This document shows positions 12,132 through 22,530 of a DNA stretch of 64,000 nucleotides, one piece after another (the first letter of the stretch is position 1; every line of letters begins with the position of its first letter). Below the pieces are notes generated by a model. It did no database searches. It was given only the letters and a program-made list of their open reading frames with translations, and was not told the DNA's origin. The stretch is taken from positions 2,666,001 to 2,730,000 of the forward strand of contig CM074703.1 in assembly GCA_037367355.1 (NCBI GenBank), read 5' to 3'. Source of the stretch: Neoscytalidium dimidiatum. Taxonomy: Eukaryota > Ascomycota > Dothideomycetes > Botryosphaeriales > Botryosphaeriaceae. Made by a program: the position numbers and the translations under genes.

Positions 12132-12440
12132 AATTTTCAAGAGGGAGTGGTCAGAACTACTCGCAATTGGCATTCCCGTGCGGACGCCACAATGATATCG
12201 TGAACCTCGCTTTACAGTCTGAGGGTTTTCTAGACATAACTTTATTGCGTCTGCAGATATCCAAAAGAATCTTGCGAAACCTTGCAAGGCTTATGGCCTG
12301 AGGTGCGAGTCTCCACTGTATTCAAATGCCATCGCCAAACCTTGACGCCTTTCCCAACGCCCAAAAAAGCAACAAGAACATCGTTTCGGTCATCGTGAGC
12401 CAAAGAACAAGCGACAATCATGCAGCCGCTAGTTTGCAAC
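12132..12440. other. Short convergent 3' spacer
   Basis: 309 bases between two stop codons on opposite strands. The two 3' UTRs probably share or overlap here. No gene seen. Confidence 0.7.
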
Positions 12441-15113
12441 TCACCCAAAGATCCTAAACAACTTGAACATGCTGAACACTGTAAGACACCTTGGCAACTC
12501 CTTCGACCGAGAGGCTTCGCTCTCCATATATTCAGCTGACGGCATCGGTGAGGCACTCCCCCCAACTGGACTCAGAGAACGAGACAGAATGGTTGTCGGG
12601 CTATCAAACTCTACGGCAGAGACAGTTGAACTTGGATTGAAAGCTGAAGATAGCGGAGAGAAGTTCCCAGCGCCCAAAGTACCGTTGGAAACAGCAGGCG
12701 CAATGGCAGGAGAGCTATCGGCAGCTTGCCTCTCCTCGTGGTGAGATGCCGTCGTCCACATCTCCGTACAGGTCTCCCCATGCCAGTGACTGCTGATCGG
12801 AATGCCCGGTGTAGGCCTTGCCATACTTGCGTCGTTAACATTAGGGACCGCAGCCCTAGATGTGTCGTCCATGCAGCCCACATAAGTGCTGTTCCCGGCC
12901 GCAGCCGCCCCCGGCGTTTGCTTCGCGACAGTGGCAAACATCGGCGTTACCTGCCCCGGATCCTCCGTCGCCATCGGGTCAGCGATGACATCCTTCTCCA
13001 GATCTTCCGCAGACGCAGCGGTGACGGAGGCCTCGGAGGTCGAAGGCACCACAGGCTCTCCAGTCACCGGCGTGCCACGAGGTGGATCAACGGATGAAAT
13101 GGAAGCTGCCGTAGCAGAAGCACCAACCACCAAACCGCCACTGGCCTCAGCATCCACCAGCGCAGACTCAAGCGGCGGCGTTGGTGGTGGTGGTGGTAGT
13201 GGTAGCGGCGGCGGCCCGGAGACGTACGTGTGCCGGAACGACACCGACCCGCCCAACACGGGCGCGGGTGCCAGGTCCGTATACTCCAGGAAGACGGGCT
13301 GATCCGACGTCGTCGTCGCCGCCGCCGCCGCCGCCGTGGCTGCCGCAGCACGAGAGGACGCCTTCGCACCCGTCTCCGCGCCGCTGACGAACGAGCTCGG
13401 CGTAGCTGCGGGCAGGATCCGCGGACGCGCCGCGCTCTCCTCCTCCTCCTCCTCCTCCTCCTCGTCGTCGTCGTTCGACACGGTGCCAGTCGCCTCGGGA
13501 AACAGGTCGTCGGCGGCTGTCAGCGGGATGGGTGGGTCCAGCACCCCTTCGAGGCACGGGTCGCAGTTGCGCCAGAAGGGCACCAGCGTGCGCACCGCGT
13601 CCGGGATCACCAGATGCGGCTGGTAGTCGTCGTAGACGGCGGTGCAGAGGTTCGGTTCCTGCGCGGACGTGGCGGCGGCGACGGTAGTGGTCGGCCAGCA
13701 CCGCGCCATGCCTTGGTAGGCGTCCTTGGGCACGGTGCGCAGGTCGTTGAAGTTGAAGGGGAGCGTGAGCGTGGTCGTCGTGGGGGCGCCGTCGGGTCCT
13801 GTGTGGAGCGCGGTGCGGATGCTGGAGAGGCCGGCCGGCGCGAGGGAGACGAGAATGTTGGAGGTGGGTCGTCCGCAGGGCGGCATGCCGACGGTTTTGG
13901 ACACCCCGACCAGGTAGCCGAAGGAGAGGTAGACGCTGGGGGATGTGAGCGTCAGTGAGCCCCTGACTATCGTGCTTGGGTTGTTTGCGGCCGGTGTCGG
14001 TGGGGCCATGGAGACGTTCCTTGCGCAGAGGTCGTCGGCCTGCGCGTCTGCTTCGGGCGGCCAGTACATCAGCTCGACTGAGCGTCCTCGGATCTGGCAG
14101 GAATCGCAGTTGCCCGAGTTCTGGCACGGTCCAAGCCCCGGCAGAGGGAATTTGGTGCCGCCGAGACTGCTTGCTTGCCAGTTTTTGGCTACGTTGATAC
14201 ATTGGTCGGCGGCAACGGTGCAAGTAGGGATCGGAATTGTGTTCCTGATGATGGGACCAAAGGATTCAGGCTTCTGAGTGATTGTGACTTCTTCCAGCAA
14301 GAACTCAGGGATACCGGACGGAGCTCGGGGAATGTCATCACACAAAGTGATGAAGGACACATTGACTGGGTTCTTTGTCGACGTTGTCACCACGGTTGTC
14401 TGTGGTGGAAAGGTAGTATTTGACGCGCATTTAGTCCATCCACCCTCATACTCGGCCCAGGAGGACAAGCATTGAGTGGCCGCGGGCAAGATGGATATAC
14501 TAGATGATTCAATTCCCGTCGGAGACGTTGCAGCACTGTACGTGGATGCAAAGCTGTAGCCACCTGGCAGCTTGTCTACCGAGCTTGAGGTCGCATGAAT
14601 CTCAGAGAAAGGGGGAGGCGTCAAACCGCCATAAGTGGGATCCGAAATGTGGCTCCAGGTGGATGGGTCAACAGCCGTACTGGTGTCATACGAGGATTGG
14701 ACTGGTTCGGGTGGTGTGGTGCTACTGACATGCAGCTCTTGTGCAGACGGTGGAGTCGTTTCGGAAGTCTCAAAATTATTCCCGTAGGCACGCTGCGAGG
14801 TAAGGACGTCGATTTCGGAAACAGGCGGAGTTGTTAAGCCGCCGTAAGTAGGATCAGAAGTGTGACTCCACGTTGACGGGTCCACTGCAGTGCTCGTTTC
14901 GTATGAGGTTTGAAAAGGATCCGAAAGTGTAAGGAAAGGGGATGAATCTGATGTTCCGAGAGTATGGTAATGTGGAGCGAGAGCATCAAATGAAGTGGCC
15001 AAGGGGAACATATTAGTAATCGTTGATGTAACACTTGCGGCAGCTTCTGCATGCGTCATCAATGGAAAGAGTCCAATTGTAGATGTCCAGTATTCCATAG
15101 CTGCTGCAGACAT
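12441..15113 (-). CDS. Large Ser/Thr/Pro-rich protein with Cys-containing core, function unknown
   Basis: An intronless frame of 890 residues. Residues 1-200 are Ser/Thr/Pro-rich and contain a 37-residue unit twice (about 65-101 and 136-172, core STAVDPSTWSH). The middle (about 205-525) has a conserved look: many Cys, including GPCQNSGNCDSCQIRG, then VELMYWPP, LTSPSVYLSFGYL and FWRNCDPCLEG. After that come an acidic run (DDD then nine E), an Ala-rich run, a polyproline run and a low-complexity tail. Composition suggests an extracellular, O-glycosylated, disulfide-bonded surface protein of a type common in ascomycetes, but I do not recognise a named domain. No clear signal peptide or GPI signal is visible: the N-terminus is only weakly hydrophobic and no upstream exon with a leader was found. 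A TATA-like sequence lies about 135 bases upstream. Confidence 0.78.
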   Translation of the reverse strand: MSAAAMEYWTSTIGLFPLMTHAEAAASVTSTITNMFPLATSFDALAPHYHTLGTSDSSPFLTLSDPFQTSYETSTAVDPSTWSHTSDPTYGGLTTPPVSEIDVLTSQRAYGNNFETSETTPPSAQELHVSSTTPPEPVQSSYDTSTAVDPSTWSHISDPTYGGLTPPPFSEIHATSSSVDKLPGGYSFASTYSAATSPTGIESSSISILPAATQCLSSWAEYEGGWTKCASNTTFPPQTTVVTTSTKNPVNVSFITLCDDIPRAPSGIPEFLLEEVTITQKPESFGPIIRNTIPIPTCTVAADQCINVAKNWQASSLGGTKFPLPGLGPCQNSGNCDSCQIRGRSVELMYWPPEADAQADDLCARNVSMAPPTPAANNPSTIVRGSLTLTSPSVYLSFGYLVGVSKTVGMPPCGRPTSNILVSLAPAGLSSIRTALHTGPDGAPTTTTLTLPFNFNDLRTVPKDAYQGMARCWPTTTVAAATSAQEPNLCTAVYDDYQPHLVIPDAVRTLVPFWRNCDPCLEGVLDPPIPLTAADDLFPEATGTVSNDDDEEEEEEEEESAARPRILPAATPSSFVSGAETGAKASSRAAAATAAAAAATTTSDQPVFLEYTDLAPAPVLGGSVSFRHTYVSGPPPLPLPPPPPTPPLESALVDAEASGGLVVGASATAASISSVDPPRGTPVTGEPVVPSTSEASVTAASAEDLEKDVIADPMATEDPGQVTPMFATVAKQTPGAAAAGNSTYVGCMDDTSRAAVPNVNDASMARPTPGIPISSHWHGETCTEMWTTASHHEERQAADSSPAIAPAVSNGTLGAGNFSPLSSAFNPSSTVSAVEFDSPTTILSRSLSPVGGSASPMPSAEYMESEASRSKELPRCLTVFSMFKLFRIFG
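13438..13464. repeat. (TCC)n coding repeat, polyglutamate on the minus strand
   Basis: A nearly pure TCC run that encodes nine glutamates of the large minus-strand protein, next to three aspartates. Confidence 0.9.
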
Positions 15114-15973
15114 AGCGTGAATGGGCTGGAAGCTTCTGGTGTGAGTGAAGAAAAGAATAACGAGGAAACTGTTTCGTGCTTCAAAGTAAAAGTGATTGCT
15201 ACATCAGGTTGCGGTGTTGTGGCCGTTCTCCGCGTCCTGCCAGGCTAGCTTTATAGGTTTCCTCCTTGACAATGTAAATGCTTCTATTCGTGGATCGGGC
15301 TGATCAGCCGTTAAAAAGGGGCCGCTAAAGAGGCCGCCAACATAAATAAAGAATATTTCCCGAAGATCGAATGGGGTAGTACTATCAAGGGATGTTGTGG
15401 ATGTAGCCTTGTGTAGGAGGCCTCAGCTGGGAGGTTTGTGTGACATGGAGAAGGCTATTAGTTCCACAACTGTGCTGAGCCCCCAGCAAAGCCTCACCAG
15501 AAATAGGCACCATAGAACTTCTTTCTTCTCTTTAGATTGTCTGCTACATTGAGTGCTGATGATCGACAGCGGAATGGGGCTCATGTTACCATGTACTCGG
15601 AGGCGAAGTTCCCAACACCACAAAAGCGGTCAACCCACCCCTTGCGTTCTGAATCAATAGTTGCCTAGTATTACATAGCTTGCCGTACCTTCAAAGGACA
15701 GTGCGATGTTGCCCGGATCCGATGGAGAAAGGATAAAGAGAGGAATTAGTTTTCGCAAAAGATCACCTGCCAGTGACTGGAGCGTGCTGTCGGACTACGA
15801 GATCTCTATTGGAAAACTATTCGACGGAGTTGTAATTCCTCTCCCTTGTCAAGTTTTGCGAAGTCAGGGAATGTCTTCATTGTTGCTGAGTATGAGGGAA
15901 GAGATGGATGACTTCATAGTTCGTAGATACAGAATTGCAGCGGTCTACATGTCTTCTCATCGGCTTTGGCCCA
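15114..15973. other. Intergenic region between the Ser/Thr-rich gene and P450
   Basis: Holds the promoter of the Ser/Thr-rich gene and the 3' end of the P450 gene, both on the minus strand. No further gene seen. Short minus-strand open frames here lack a start or any signature. Confidence 0.6.
15246..15255 (-). promoter_or_regulatory. TATA-like element upstream of the Ser/Thr-rich gene
   Basis: Minus-strand CCTATAAAGC, about 135 bases upstream of the ATG at 15113. Position and sequence fit a TATA box; transcription start not determined. Confidence 0.45.
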
Positions 15974-17673
15974 TTACTCTCTCCTATACACGCGAACATT
16001 GATATTGACTTGCTTGACGAACCAATAATTAATCTCCTTCCATTCTGCCTTGGGATCCACAAGCTCAATGCGGAACGATCGAAGAAATTGTGGGAGAAAC
16101 TTCCAGATTTCCGCAGCAGCAACCTACGTCGCATGTAGAAGTCAGCATCTATACACGTAACAAGGGTAACATAGAAGCGCACATTCTTGCCTATGCATTG
16201 ACGAGTGCCTTGTCCAAATTGGAACATGAATCTATCCATTTCTTTTGCTTCAGGGCGGAACCAGCGGTCAGGGTTAAAGTCGTCAGCGTCTTCACCGAAG
16301 ATGGATTTAACAAAATGAAAGGCAGCTGGGTTCACGCCAACGCGGTACTGGGGCTGTCAGTATCACTCTTATGGGACTCCGCGATCGGAGAACTTACTCC
16401 GGCAGGGATGTAGTAACCACAAAGCTCACGACCCCCCTTAGGCACATGACGCGGGAAGGTCAGAGCAATGGAGGGGAAAACACGCATTGCTTCCTTGCAG
16501 ACTGCAGTCAAATAAGGCATCTTGGAAGCCTCAGCGTATGTGATAATGGGACTGAGCTTGCCTTCAGCCTCATGTTGATCGATTTCCTCCTGCAGCTTTG
16601 CGTAGGCGGCGGGATTCTTGCAGAGGTTGTACAGCGCGGAGCGAATGGCAACGGCAGTAGTGTCACTACCGGCGAAGATGGCCGTATACGACTCAGTGTA
16701 TACATCCGTCATATCGAAATCGGGAGATCTTTCACGGCTCACTTCCAACAGCTTTTCGAGCATATCCGGCCGACCCTTCCCTGATTGGACACGCTCATCC
16801 ACCAGCTTCTTCGATACTGCAGTCAACGAGTTGAATACGGCCACGCTATGTCTGAAGGTCGCGGAAAACGGTAACATGAGGATTTGCAGGGGCCATAGGA
16901 ACTTTGGAAGCACCGCCACGCGGATTGCATGTGGTAGGATGATGTCCACGGCGGCGATGTAGCCTCCGATATCTTTGCACTCGCTCAGGAAGCCAAACAT
17001 GCGGCCAAAAAACAGCTCGCCGATGACATCGAACGTGTACCTAAGGGGGTATTAACTGTGTGCATAAGAGCCATTCAACTAGTACCCACCAGTGCACCCA
17101 TTCAGAAATGTCAAATGCAGCGCGCTTGTCGGCAAGCTCTCCCATACGCCGCATGAACAGTTCGGTGACGACATCCATATACTTTTCATTATCCAGGACC
17201 GTCTTGAAGGTGAATATGTGCTGTATCATACGGCGGCGAAAGGTATGTTTCTTCTCATCGAGCTGTGTAAAGCTGTCGGCGTGCGGGGAGAGATTGGGGG
17301 CCTGGGTAAGGTAGAAATCGGTCTTGGTGAAGCCCCCGTTGACGGCATAGATTTCCTTCCAAGCTTTCGGATCGCATACTGAGCACTCGTTCGGTGCGAT
17401 TCTCACAATGGGACCTTTGTTTCACTCATTAGCGAACGGTAAACCAACTTGGAATTGTAAGGTCCAACCATATTGATCATGCAGCTTTTTTGTGTAGCGG
17501 TGCATGTCCTCCGCGTTGATTCTCTGCAGATACCATAGTCGCGAAATGGACGCCCAAAAAGGACCAGGAATCTTGGCAAGGGGGGAGAAAAATCTTTGAT
17601 AAATGATCCAGCCAAGGCAAAAAGCAACAAATGAAACGGCGCAGAGGGTGGGGTAGGAAAGAGAAAGAGCCAT
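15974..17673 (-). CDS. Cytochrome P450 monooxygenase, pisatin-demethylase-like
   Basis: Five exons on the minus strand: 17673-17469, 17414-17090, 17040-16398, 16353-16183 and 16123-15974. They sum to 1494 nt, 497 residues, with introns of 54, 49, 44 and 59 nt. An N-terminal membrane anchor is followed by the hinge IPGPFWAS, then YGPIVRIAPNEC, WYTFDVIGELFFGRMFGF, the I-helix AGSDTT (about 300-305), the ExxR pair in KEAMR (Glu360/Arg363), FNPDRW, and the haem loop FGQGTRQCIG with Cys444. All catalytic landmarks are intact, so an active microsomal, reductase-dependent enzyme is expected. The GPIVRIAP and YTFDVIGE blocks recall pisatin-demethylase-like fungal P450s; the substrate is unknown. It is transcribed away from a 7TM gene across a 907-base shared promoter, with a TATA-like box about 80 bases upstream. 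Confidence 0.95.
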
Positions 17674-17750
17674 TTTTGCTTTACTGGAGACGAAAGGTGG
17701 AGATAAGCAATGCGGTGGAGGGAACCATGCATTGGAAGCGGCAGCACTGC

Positions 17751-17760
17751 TTATATTTAC
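17751..17760 (-). promoter_or_regulatory. TATA-like element of the P450 gene
   Basis: Minus-strand GTAAATATAA, about 80 bases upstream of the ATG at 17673. Good position and AT content within a GC-richer promoter. Confidence 0.45.
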
Positions 17761-18126
17761 GCGCAGCTACTGGGAAGACCCGACAATATCCGTGAAAGCG
17801 GAACCGAAGCGTACGCAGCAGTGCAGATGAAGATATGCAGGTGCGCGAAGGCACAATGGGACCAGCAGCTTACGTGCGGGGCCCAACCCTGTCACGGCCC
17901 ACCAGCTTCGGCGGCAGTGGCCCGGGCCGCACTCACTTGCCCTTTGGTCTGAATGAACGTACGGCCAACCACTCTGTCACCCCACAAATGTTCTTTGCTT
18001 GTCGACATGCATGCCCGTCGGCAGGACAATCCTGCCTGCTTCACGACGCGCGAGATCAATCTACGCGGTCGATAGGATGCTATATGTGTACCAGGTACAC
18101 GGAAAGCTCTCGACGCCCTTGCTCCT

Positions 18127-18150
18127 TGCCGCACAGTGCTGTGCCGCACA
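18127..18150. promoter_or_regulatory. Candidate operator-like repeat in the divergent promoter
   Basis: TGCCGCACA occurs at 18127-18135 and again at 18142-18150. Between them, GCACAG (18131-18136) and CTGTGC (18139-18144) form an inverted repeat with a 2-base spacer. The symmetry is seen; a regulatory role is inferred only from its place in the shared promoter. Confidence 0.3.
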
Positions 18151-18580
18151 ACTAACGATTCCTTTGCCTCGTCAGATCAATTCTCCGACTCCGTAGTCTT
18201 CTATTGGTCCACACTTATCAGTGTACGTACCTGTGCCGCAATCCGTCAAAACGGGTCCGCTACCCTGGGCCAAACAGCCCCTTTCCATAGTTTCTCTTTG
18301 CCCAGCGTAGGATGCGCTTTCAACTCAGCATGACGAAGCGACTGTCAAAATATCCCAAGAGGGATAACGCTCCGGTGTACGAAGATCGGATGCTGAGACT
18401 GCATGAAACCTGGCCTGCCAGTGCCTGCGGCGGATCCCTCTGATGGACACACTTACTCATGGTGCAGAATTAGGCACCAAGCCCGCCCCTTGGACTGGGT
18501 CTATGCTCATCTCTTAAATCGAATGTCCATCCCCAAGGTACCGGACCAAGCTGAAACGCATCACCTGGCGGCTCGACAGC

Positions 18581-19906
18581 ATGGCGTCCGAAAGTCATTC
18601 GTATTTTGCCATATGGTGCTATGTGGTGTACGCCATTGGCACCTTCGTTGTACTTCTGCGGTGAGCACTCCGAAGGTCTCCATGACTCTTCATTTTAACG
18701 AGATGTAGCATCTACACGCGGCTTTTTATCGTCACCAGCCTAGGTGCCGACGACTACTTCATTATTGCGGCAATGATATGTTCGACAGGAATCACTATCT
18801 GCATTCCCTTTATGTTCCATCTTGGAATCGGCAAGCATTTCGTTGACTTGACCATCTACGAGGTCAACCATGGACGAAAGGTGGGCAAAGATCTTTCTTG
18901 CTGTTTTCCACCACTGACAGCTATGCAGTGGGCATGGTGCACTCAGATCATCTACTACCTGGCATTAGGGTGAGCAAGAACAATACGGAGGTTTCTCGTG
19001 GCTGACTCTTTACCAGCCTTATCAAGGTCAGCATCGTTTGCTTGTACCTGCGCATTGCCTCTCACCCAGGGCACATAAAATTTCTCTACGGCCTAGGAGT
19101 ACTCATCTCCCTCCATGGCATTGCCGCAACCTTTGTAGGTTACATCCCTATCCGCATATCCTCCGCCCAAACTAACAAGCGGTAAGACCACGTTAGGCAT
19201 GTGTACACCTATGTCAATTGTGTGGAGTAGCACGTTCCCTGTGGGCTGCATTGATCTCCTCTCTTTTAACTACTTCAACGCCGCATTCCATATCTTTACC
19301 GACATGGTCCTCGCCCTTATGCCAATCCCTGTGTTGAAGAATCTACAGATTGACTCGGCGCAGAGAAGTGAGTGAGAATCTTCCGGTGTACATCGCTGTA
19401 CTAATAAATCCGTTACCAACATAGGAGGCCTTGTGGTCATATTTAGCGTAATCATCTTAGCCGTTGCTGGCACCATCGCCCGACAAGTCACGAATGCTAT
19501 TGCGCTCAATGTCGGTGCCGAATTCAGCTATGAGTGGGCAGCTGCCGAGCTGTGCACGTGTGTGGAGGTCAACATGGGGCTGATTTGTGCTTCCGTACCA
19601 GCACTCCAGCCGCTGTTCAAGAGCACTTTCAAGAGCTGGTCCAGCCTTAATAGGTCACGGGAAAACTCTAGCGGGCGGCTGCACTCTGGCAGTGGCATGT
19701 TTGGCTCAAGAGGCACCAAGAACCTCCATCGGTTGGGTAGTGGTGTTGATGATGATATAGAAGAGTCATCGAAGGCATATGGGGCAAGAGTGACATATGC
19801 GACGACCACGTGGCGGAGTGAGAGTGAAGAGAACATCTTTTTAGGAGATATGACCAACAATTCAGATGGGGCGCGAAGGAATGGTGGGCCCGATTCCTTG
19901 GTATAA
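18581..19906 (+). CDS. Fungal 7TM integral membrane protein (fungal rhodopsin-type domain)
   Basis: Six exons: 18581-18660, 18709-18880, 18929-18969, 19017-19181, 19231-19367 and 19425-19906. They give 1077 nt, 358 residues. The order of motifs matches the fungal rhodopsin-domain family: LLRIYTRLF and LGADDYFIIAAM, WCTQIIYYLALGLIKVSIVCLYLRI, FNYFNAAFHIFTDMVLALMPIPVLK, a further helix with RQVTNAIAL, then CVEVNMGLICASVPALQPLFK at the last helix. A Ser-rich cytoplasmic tail of about 100 residues follows. Seven helices are expected, with the C-terminus inside the cell. Members are plasma-membrane proteins, some PTH11-like, mostly of unknown ligand. A Cys-Pro motif usually seen in the loop before the FHI.TD helix is not visible here; the sequence reads GYIPIRIS. 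The gene diverges from the P450. Confidence 0.9.
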
Positions 19907-22530
19907 AAACGGCAGCATAGGTGAATTGGCGTATAGATACGTTCTGGGCTGAGGACCCATGTAGGGATATCAGGTCCGAGAACACGCCGTATAAAAAAAA
20001 AAAGGCATGGATATTGAGGTATATACTCCCTTGGAAACCTTGAACTCAAGAGATCATAATTGTGCCTGTGGTCGCTTGTCTGCTCAGGTTCATTACTTCT
20101 GCATCTCTCATGGCGGTGAGTAGAACAAAGACAGAGAAGACGAATATAATGCTCTTCCAAGATATAGCCTAATCAGGAATCTCTTATCATCCGTATGGTA
20201 CCGTGTACTGTATGAAGCCCAGCTTTACAGAACGCTCACTCCTCTCCCGTGGATCGTACGGCGTAATCAAGCTGCCGTTTCTCCAGCTTCTTTGTGCATC
20301 TCATACCAACCATGACAAACTCTTTTGACCACAGTCTCGATCTTCATATGTCACTTGGTTGCAAAACTTTTCCTTCAGGAATTCACCCGGACTCACCGTC
20401 AACGCACTGTCTGTACCTAGTCATCGGAACAAACCACCCGTCGGATCAGACTGCCCATCAAACTGACTGCCCGGGCAACATCTTCAATGCCTCAGGTGGA
20501 GGCTCCGTTATCCTCAGCTGAACAGTGTAATCCCGGTTTCCGCTCTAGCCCCACGCCAGATGGTGAAACTTCCAAATGAAATATGCGAGAGCCATGATTT
20601 TAGCAGCTATGGAACTCGGGCCACGCCATTGATACCAGTAGAAAGGGCAGAAAATCCCGATGCCCACATTATATCCAAGACGACACATGCCTAAGTCGTA
20701 CTTATCGTGCATCGTGGAGCTCAATGCCGCTCAGAGGCGTACATCTGCACAGCATGCCGATGGCCACTTTGCCCTTACGCACGCAACACCAACACGCGAA
20801 TTCATCAATAAGGCGCCTCAATATGGCTCTAAATCAAACCGCCGTCACCAGCATATTATCAAGAACTCCACAGGCCACTCCTGCAGATCCTTCGTGTTCC
20901 TATAACCATCTCGAGACAGGGAAATGTCCGGGCACAAGACATCCACTTACGTCTACACTCGCCCGTTGTGTACTCTCAGGCCGGCTGTAACTTTAGGAGC
21001 ACGAAGAGCCTGAGGCCCAAAATATTCCGAGTGCGACTGAACGGCATTTAGCAGCTGGGCTGTACCCTGCTCCCGGGCACTTTTGCATCTCTCCCGGGAC
21101 TTCCGTATCATCAGCCGCGTTGGCACCATCACGGAGCTAAACGCGGGCTTCAGAAAATTCGACGTTACGCTTCCATTTCTGCAGACGGGATCGGCGGCAG
21201 CTACGGACGAAAGATACGAGCGCCTTGAGCTGCAACGCACGTACCATTCCCGATGACGCCAACGCGGATGGCGGGAAGTGTGTTTCTTTGATTCCTGCGC
21301 GAACTTAGAGCGTGTGCACGCACCTTTTGCCTTTCTCGATAAGCATAAATTGTTGTTTTGGGACGGCGTGTCTCAGATCTCCCAAGCCGAGGACGCACGC
21401 CATCGCCGAAGCCACGGAGACCACGGAAAAGGAACCCCCCTCCCTGGTCCACCGTGGCTGCGTCTAGGCGCGTTTAACACCAAACACAAAAGTATTTTTT
21501 AGATAAGACTACTCTGCCTATTCAGTCTCTAGTGATTTTTGAGTCAGCTGTTCACTAATCGTCCCCACCAATCACCGCGCTTGTTCAGATTGCGGGAAGT
21601 GATCCGGCGCCCTGCCCTTGTTGGTCTCACCGCGGATTGCTAGCTGAATGCTCGGTTTGGCCAAGAGCAGAGGGTGGGTTTTGGCATCATGGAGCACACA
21701 AGTAGATGGATGGTGGAATACGCTACCCGATACCTACAAAATCACCCTTCGCCTGCTTGTTGAGGCACCAGTAGGATGATGATGGAGAGATTCTCTCCAT
21801 CCCCTCGATTTGGGAGTTGCACCGCAGTTGCAACGCTTATTCAATATGGATATTTGTGAGTACGAGGATAGTTGAAACGAGCATTTAGTCCTTGGAACTA
21901 GCAGAGCCTGGAGACAACAGAGATGATGCAAGGATGCTCGATGATCTTTAAGATAGGGCTTGAATCACGTAACGGGAATGATTCATGAACATACGCATCG
22001 ATTTACGCTTGGCGATCCTGAGTGACGAGATACCCGAGAGACAGCGAGCTTGAGGGATGAGAAGCGTGTATCAGCGTCCCCAGCCAAGATTGAAAGGTGG
22101 CCAATTCGAACGTAGTGATTCCACAGAGTAGAGGAGAAGGTTCCGAGCAGGATTTGTTTTGTTCATGCTGCTTGGCTCATGTCTTGAGAAGCCATGTTCT
22201 TCGCACTGCAATGTTGAATTAAGATTGCTTCTTGTTCAGTAGTTCAGGTCAAGGGACAATTCCGCCAGGCAAACTAACATCGCAAACACTACTATCAACA
22301 TTTGAGACTTACACTTCAGCTCCACTAATACCCTACAGAGTAAGCGGAGTACCATACTTGTGACCAGAGGAGACGAAGGCAAAGCCACACTGTTCTTTGC
22401 ACCACCTGTATATTCGTATACAGGGAAGTGAGAGCACACGTATACATAAATCGCTATGCAAACAAGATCATGGACATAACAACCATCGCCTAACACATTA
22501 TCGGACGACGTCCTCGCCCTAAAACCTCCA
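19907..22530. other. 2.6-kb gene-free stretch
   Basis: Lies between the stop codons of two convergent genes. Only short, signature-free open frames occur, on both strands. No tRNA-like B-box, transposase motif or terminal repeat was seen. Base composition is mixed and less GC-rich than the neighbouring coding DNA. Confidence 0.55.

Larger units (their letters stand above)
17674..18580. other. Bidirectional promoter region, P450 / 7TM protein
   Basis: 907 bases between two divergent start codons, with no supported gene inside. It contains a small composite element at 18127-18150: a directly repeated TGCCGCACA flanking an inverted GCACAG/CTGTGC, which could bind a dimeric factor. Confidence 0.6.

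Noticed and set aside
15974..19906. Secondary-metabolite gene cluster around the P450
   Set aside because: No polyketide synthase, peptide synthetase, terpene cyclase or cluster transcription factor within the window; neighbours are mixed or housekeeping.
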